Positions 41,711-45,758 of a stretch of 45,758 nucleotides of DNA are shown here, one piece after another (the stretch's first letter is position 1; each line of letters opens with the position of its first letter). The stretch spans positions 1 to 45,758 of the forward strand of contig JAJZVW010000024.1 of assembly GCA_021847015.1 (NCBI GenBank), read 5' to 3'. The translations under genes were made by a program, and so were the position numbers. The notes under the pieces were generated by a model. The model ran no database searches, was not told where the DNA came from, and saw only the letters and a program-made list of their open reading frames with translations. Source of the stretch: Pseudomonadota bacterium (GTDB lineage: Bacteria; Pseudomonadota; Alphaproteobacteria; Rhodospirillales; Magnetospirillaceae).

Positions 41711-42661
41711 TCACCGCCTGGCGGTCAATTGCAGGAAGATGTCCTCCAGATCCGCCTCCTCGGTGGACAGGTCCACCACGGCGAGGCCGGCGGCGGCGAT
41801 GGCGTCGAGGATGGCGCCCACCGGGGCGGCCGACGGGCGGTAGGCGAAGGTCAGGCGGCCTTCGGCATCGGCCATGGGCGCGAAGGCGGCCAGCGGTTCG
41901 GGCAATTGGGCCGGCAGGCTCGCCAGCGTCACGGTGAGGCGCTTGCTGTCCAGGCGCCTCAACAGGTTGCGGGTGGTGTCGCAGGCGACCGCCTTGCCCT
42001 CGCTGATGATGGCGATGCGGTCGCACAGCTCCTCGGCTTCCTCCAGGTAATGGGTGGTCAGCAGGATGGTGGCGCCGCGCGCGTTCAGGCCCCGCACGTA
42101 GTCCCACAACTGGCGGCGCAGTTCGATGTCCACCCCGGCGGTGGGCTCGTCGAGCACCAGGACCGGCGGCTCGTGGACCATCGCCTTGGCCACCAGCAGC
42201 CGGCGGCGCATGCCGCCCGACAGCGTGCGGGCATAGGAATCCGCCTTGTCGGCCAGCCCCACCGCTTCCAGGATTTCCATGGTGCGCCGCTCGGCTTTCG
42301 GCACGCCGTACATGCCGGCCTGCACGTCCAGCAATTCGCGCGGGGTGAAGAAGGGGTCTATGTTGAGCTCCTGGGGCACCACGCCGATGGCCGCCTTGGC
42401 GGCGCGCGGCCGGGAATCGATGTCGTTGCCCCACACCCGGACCGTGCCCGAGGTTTTCACCACCAGGCCGGCCAGGATGTTGATCAGCGTGCTCTTGCCG
42501 GCGCCGTTGGGTCCCAGCAGGCCGAAGACGCTGCCGCGCGGGATGGCGAGCGACACGCCGTCCAGCGCCAGCTTGTCCCCGCGCTTGCCGCGATAGGCCT
42601 TGACCAGGGATTGGACCTCGACCGCGTGGTCGGGGGCGGCGAGAGAGGGTGTTGGAACCAT
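41711..42661 (-). CDS. ABC transporter ATP-binding protein
   Basis: A 316-residue single-domain ATPase of the ABC-2 drug/polysaccharide export class. Walker A is LLGPNGAGKSTLINILAG, Q-loop VVPQELNIDPFFT, signature LSGGMRRRLLVAKAM, Walker B VLVLDEPTAGVD and H-loop LLTTHYLEEAEELCDRIA. The last 80 residues form a regulatory tail. No permease is adjacent, so its partner must lie elsewhere. The ATG at 42661 is chosen; a TTG at 42670 would add three residues. It ends 122 bases before the ArsP-like permease start, and is divergent from the zinc-finger gene. Confidence 0.92.
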   Translation of the reverse strand: MVPTPSLAAPDHAVEVQSLVKAYRGKRGDKLALDGVSLAIPRGSVFGLLGPNGAGKSTLINILAGLVVKTSGTVRVWGNDIDSRPRAAKAAIGVVPQELNIDPFFTPRELLDVQAGMYGVPKAERRTMEILEAVGLADKADSYARTLSGGMRRRLLVAKAMVHEPPVLVLDEPTAGVDIELRRQLWDYVRGLNARGATILLTTHYLEEAEELCDRIAIISEGKAVACDTTRNLLRRLDSKRLTVTLASLPAQLPEPLAAFAPMADAEGRLTFAYRPSAAPVGAILDAIAAAGLAVVDLSTEEADLEDIFLQLTARR

Positions 42662-42712
42662 GGCGGGCAATGGGTATCATCCGCCGGTTTCCACCGTCAA
42701 CGGATCACGCCC

Positions 42713-42913
42713 ATGAGCGCCTTGCCTTCCTTGGCCAATTCCCAGGTCACCGATTCCGTTGTGGCCTCCTGCGACGGAAACGGGGGGAACGACGGCGCGT
42801 CCGGCCATCCCCGCGTGTACCTGAACCTCGGCGACAAGGGCGAGGCGGTCTGCCCCTATTGCTCGCGCCGCTTCGTGCTGGCCGAAGGCGCCAGGGCGGG
42901 ACACGGGCATTGA
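42713..42913 (+). CDS. Small zinc-finger protein (NDUFS6-like, zf-CHCC)
   Basis: A 66-residue protein with GHPRVYLNLGDKGEAVCPYC, then SRRFVL. The single H and paired cysteines (CPYC), with an upstream Cys in VVASCDG, fit the zf-CHCC domain related to the complex I accessory subunit NDUFS6 and common as a small stand-alone gene in alphaproteobacteria. The stop codon overlaps the TTG start of polA, so the two may be translationally coupled. Confidence 0.82.
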   Translation: MSALPSLANSQVTDSVVASCDGNGGNDGASGHPRVYLNLGDKGEAVCPYCSRRFVLAEGARAGHGH

Positions 42914-45681
42914 CGCCCCAGGCGGCGCCCTTCCGCCACGTCTTCCTGGTCGACGGCTCGGGGTTCATCTTCCGCGCCTTCCACGCGCTGCCGCCCATGA
43001 CCCGCAGCGACGGCGTGCCCATCAACGCCGTGTTCGGCTTCACCACCATGCTGATGAAGCTATTGTCGGAGACCGACGCCGACGCCATCGCCGTGGTGTT
43101 CGACGCCGCGCGCAAGACCTTCCGGACCGACATCTATCCCGAATACAAGGCCCACCGGCCGCCGCCGCCCGAGGAGCTGGTGCCCCAGTTCCCGCTGATC
43201 CGCGAGGCCACGCGGGCCTTCGACATCCCCTCGGTCGAGCTGGAGGGGTTCGAGGCCGACGATCTGATCGCCACCTACGCCCGCCAGGCGGCGGCGCAAG
43301 GCGCCAAGGTCACCATCGTCTCGTCCGACAAGGATTTGATGCAGCTGGTGGGCGGCGGCATCGAGATGCTGGACCCCATCAAGAACAAGGCCATCGGCGA
43401 GGCCGAGGTGGTGGAGAAGTTCGGCGTGCCGCCGGCCAAGGTGGTCGATGTCCAGGCGCTGTGCGGCGATGCCACGGACAACGTGCCCGGCGTGCCCGGC
43501 ATCGGCGTCAAGACGGCGGCGCAACTGATCCTGGAATACGGCGACCTGGAAACCCTGCTCGCCCGCGCGGACGCGATCAAACAGCCCAAGCGGCGCGAGG
43601 CCCTGCTGGCCAACCTTGAGGCGGCGCGCACCTCGCTGCGTCTGGTCACCCTGGATGACGCCGTGCCGGTGGCCGAGCCGCTGGACAGTTTCGCCGTCCG
43701 CACCCCCGATCCCGGCCGCCTCGTCCGGTTCCTGGAGGAGCAGGAGTTCCGCAGCATCCTGGCCCGCGTGCAGGCCAGGTTCGGGACCGCCCAGCCGGCC
43801 GCACCGGAGGCGAAGCCGGCGGCGGTGCCGGCCCGGTACGAACTGGTGCTGACGCCCGAGGCGCTGGACCGCTGGATCGCGCTGGCCGTCGCGGCGGGAA
43901 TCGTGGCCATCGACACCGAGACCACCTCGCTCGACCCCTTGCGCTGCGATCTGGTGGGGGTGTCGCTGGCGGTCGAGCCCGGCCGCGCCTGCTACATCCC
44001 CGTCCGCCACAATCCGGCCGAGGCCCAGGGCTCGCTCGATCTGGCCGGCTGCGACGCTGGCCCGGCCGCGCCCGGCCTCATCCCGTTGACCCGGACCCTC
44101 GAACGGCTGGGACGGCTGTGCGCCGATTCCTCGGTGCTGAAGGTCGGCCACAACATCAAGTACGACATGCAGGTCCTGGCCGCCTGCGGGGTCACCCTGG
44201 CCGCCATCGACGACACCATGCTGATGAGCTACGTGCTGGACGGCGGCAGCCACGGGCACGGGCTCGACGAACTCAGCAAACTCCATTTCGGGCACGACAC
44301 GATCAAGTACGTCCATGTCTGCGGCAGCGGCAAGACGCAGGTCACCTTCGACCGGGTGCCGCTGGACAAGGCGCTGGCCTACGCCGCCGAGGACGCGGAC
44401 ATGACGCTGAGGCTGCACCGGCTGCTCCGCGCCCGGCTGCTGGCCGAGCGGATGACGACCGTTTACGAGACGCTGGAGCGGCCGCTGGTGCCGATCGTTG
44501 TCGAGATGGAACGGGCGGGCGTGCGGGTGGACGCCCAGGAATTGCGCCGCCTGTCCGCCGATTTCGGCGCCCGCATGACCGAGCTGGAGCAGGAGATCCA
44601 CCGCCTCGCCGGGCATGTGTTCAACGTCGGCTCGCCCCAGCAATTGGGCAAGGTGCTGTTCGAGGAAATGGGCCTCGACGGCGGCAAGAAGACGGGAAAG
44701 AGCGGCCAGTGGGCGACGGGAGCCGACGTGCTGGAGGCCCTGGCGGCGGCCGGTCACGATTTGCCCGCCCGCGTGCTGGACTGGCGCCAGGTCGCCAAGC
44801 TGAAAAGCACCTACGCCGACGCCCTGGTGGCCCAGATCAATCCCCATACGGGGCGCGTCCACACCAGCTTTTCGCTGGCCGCCACCTCCACCGGCCGGCT
44901 GGCCTCGTCGGACCCCAATCTCCAGAACATCCCCATCCGCACCGAGGAGGGCCGCAAGATCCGCCGCGCCTTCGTCGCCGAGCGGGGCCACAAGATCCTG
45001 TCGGCCGACTATTCGCAGATCGAATTGCGCCTGGTGGCCCACGTCGCCGGCATCGAGGGCCTGCGCGAGGCGTTCCGGCACGGCGCCGACATCCACGCCA
45101 TCACCGCCTCGCAGGTGTTCGGGGTGCCGGCCGGCGGCATGGACCCGATGCTGCGCCGCCGCGCCAAGGCCATCAATTTCGGCATCATCTACGGCATCTC
45201 GCCGTTCGGGCTGGCCCAGCAGCTCGGCATCTCCAACGGCGAGGCCAAGGCCTATATCGACGCCTATTTCGCCCGCTATCCCGAGATCCGCGCCTATATG
45301 GAGCGCACCCGCGAGGAGGCCCGCGCGCAGGGCTTCGTCACCACCCTGTTCGGCCGCAAGGTGTTCACGCCCGGCATCAGGGACAAGAACCCGGCCGCCC
45401 GCAACTTCGCCGAACGCGCGGCCATCAACGGCCCCATCCAGGGCGGCGCCGCCGACATCATCAAGCGCGCCATGATCCGCATCCCCGACGCGCTGCGCCG
45501 GGAGGGCCTGTCCGCCCGCCTGCTTCTCCAGGTCCACGACGAACTGGTGTTCGAGGTGCCCGAGTTCGAAGCCGACGCCACCGCGCTGATGGTCAAGCGG
45601 GTGATGGAAGGCGCGGCCAGTCTGGATGTGCCGCTGGTGGTGGACACCGGCATCGCGGGGAATTGGGAAGAGGCGCACTGA
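42910..45681 (+). CDS. polA: DNA polymerase I
   Basis: A 923-residue repair and Okazaki-fragment polymerase with all three activities. The 5' nuclease occupies residues 1 to about 290 (FLVDGSGFIFRAFHALPP, GFEADDLIATYARQA, SSDKDLMQLV, GDATDNVPGVPGIGVKTA). The 3'-5' proofreading domain has an intact DxE in VAIDTETTSLDPLRCDLVGV and HNIKYDMQVL. The polymerase domain has TGRLASSDPNLQNIPIRTEEG, ADYSQIELRLVAHVAG, RRRAKAINFGIIYGISPFG and QVHDELVFEVP. No ATG or GTG precedes the conserved region in frame; the TTG at 42910, overlapping the upstream stop, is the best start. Confidence 0.96.
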   Translation: MTPQAAPFRHVFLVDGSGFIFRAFHALPPMTRSDGVPINAVFGFTTMLMKLLSETDADAIAVVFDAARKTFRTDIYPEYKAHRPPPPEELVPQFPLIREATRAFDIPSVELEGFEADDLIATYARQAAAQGAKVTIVSSDKDLMQLVGGGIEMLDPIKNKAIGEAEVVEKFGVPPAKVVDVQALCGDATDNVPGVPGIGVKTAAQLILEYGDLETLLARADAIKQPKRREALLANLEAARTSLRLVTLDDAVPVAEPLDSFAVRTPDPGRLVRFLEEQEFRSILARVQARFGTAQPAAPEAKPAAVPARYELVLTPEALDRWIALAVAAGIVAIDTETTSLDPLRCDLVGVSLAVEPGRACYIPVRHNPAEAQGSLDLAGCDAGPAAPGLIPLTRTLERLGRLCADSSVLKVGHNIKYDMQVLAACGVTLAAIDDTMLMSYVLDGGSHGHGLDELSKLHFGHDTIKYVHVCGSGKTQVTFDRVPLDKALAYAAEDADMTLRLHRLLRARLLAERMTTVYETLERPLVPIVVEMERAGVRVDAQELRRLSADFGARMTELEQEIHRLAGHVFNVGSPQQLGKVLFEEMGLDGGKKTGKSGQWATGADVLEALAAAGHDLPARVLDWRQVAKLKSTYADALVAQINPHTGRVHTSFSLAATSTGRLASSDPNLQNIPIRTEEGRKIRRAFVAERGHKILSADYSQIELRLVAHVAGIEGLREAFRHGADIHAITASQVFGVPAGGMDPMLRRRAKAINFGIIYGISPFGLAQQLGISNGEAKAYIDAYFARYPEIRAYMERTREEARAQGFVTTLFGRKVFTPGIRDKNPAARNFAERAAINGPIQGGAADIIKRAMIRIPDALRREGLSARLLLQVHDELVFEVPEFEADATALMVKRVMEGAASLDVPLVVDTGIAGNWEEAH

Positions 45682-45691
45682 GCGAATTACG

Positions 45692-45758
45692 GGGACGGGA
45701 ATTACCACTTAATTACGGGGACGCTATACTTAATTCAATTGGGGAGATCTCCCCAATT
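45692..45758. repeat. REP-like non-coding repeat at the right edge
   Basis: After polA the DNA abruptly becomes AT-rich. The phrase AATTACGGGGACG occurs twice, at 45685-45697 and 45711-45723, the second continuing CTATACTTAATT. The window ends in a perfect 22-bp palindrome with half-site AATTGGGGAGA (45737-45758). I recall similar AATTACGGGGACGCTATAC sequences near REP-associated (Y1) transposase genes in many bacteria; such a gene may lie just outside. Confidence 0.5.

Noticed and set aside
43060-45708. A long minus-strand frame opposite polA
   Set aside because: The plus strand has every polymerase I motif; the minus frame is low-complexity.

Overview
The window is about 46 kb of high-GC DNA, tightly packed with genes, and reads as an alphaproteobacterial chromosome. 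Gene order and protein character (hslVU beside hisBHAFE, leuS-lptE-holA, a DUF3576 lipoprotein, a CbiG-CobJ fusion) suggest a Rhodospirillales/Magnetospirillum-like organism. That placement is inferred from reading the sequence; no search was run.

Layout. 0.2-7.2 kb: a Gpt-like phosphoribosyltransferase, glnD (PII uridylyltransferase), a thiamine-phosphate-synthase-like gene carrying an in-frame mobile element, a YggS-type PLP protein, a small XRE regulator, holA and lptE. 7.2-12.7 kb: leuS, a DUF3576 lipoprotein and the hslV-hslU protease operon. 12.9-17.7 kb: an HPP-like membrane protein, then hisB-hisH-hisA-hisF-hisE and a HIT protein. 17.8-28.4 kb: a cobalamin region with one minus-strand run (cbiX, cbiC/cobH, cobL, cobI, cbiG-cobJ), a foreign-looking methyltransferase, cobD/cbiB on the plus strand, and a second minus-strand run (cobO, a SYLF-domain gene, cobQ). 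28.4-31.2 kb: a XamI-type restriction-modification cassette headed by a small ribbon-helix-helix-like protein, with a frameshifted endonuclease. 31.5-33.1 kb: a lipoprotein alpha/beta hydrolase and a small membrane protein. 33.2-40.2 kb: a six-gene overlapping operon (arsR, outer-membrane efflux factor, HlyD adaptor, double ATPase, two ABC-2 permeases). 40.4-45.7 kb: a CxxC mini-thioredoxin and ArsP-like permease, an ABC ATPase, a small zinc-finger protein and polA. The last 75 bases hold a non-coding repeat.

Two things stand out. First, a short non-autonomous mobile element of 142-144 bp with about 17-bp terminal inverted repeats and 9-bp target duplications. Two copies (4157-4300 and 10430-10573) are identical; a third (31198-31339) also has a perfect duplication, and older copies lie at about 24.4 and 40.2 kb. 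One copy interrupts the thiamine-synthase-like gene yet keeps its frame open, and its end carries an outward-facing ATG. The core of the element belongs to a hairpin repeat family found at many junctions here, including inside the cob operon.

Second, the restriction-modification promoter. Two GTCGAC sites (the sequence recognised by XamI-family enzymes) in one 14-bp palindrome fill the spacer between a perfect TTGACA -35 and a CATAGT -10, and the start codon lies where transcription should begin. With the small DNA-binding-like protein encoded first, this suggests a methylation- and/or repressor-controlled leaderless operon. The ars-type efflux operon and the permease operon share a promoter-embedded AT-rich motif, suggesting that one ArsR controls both.
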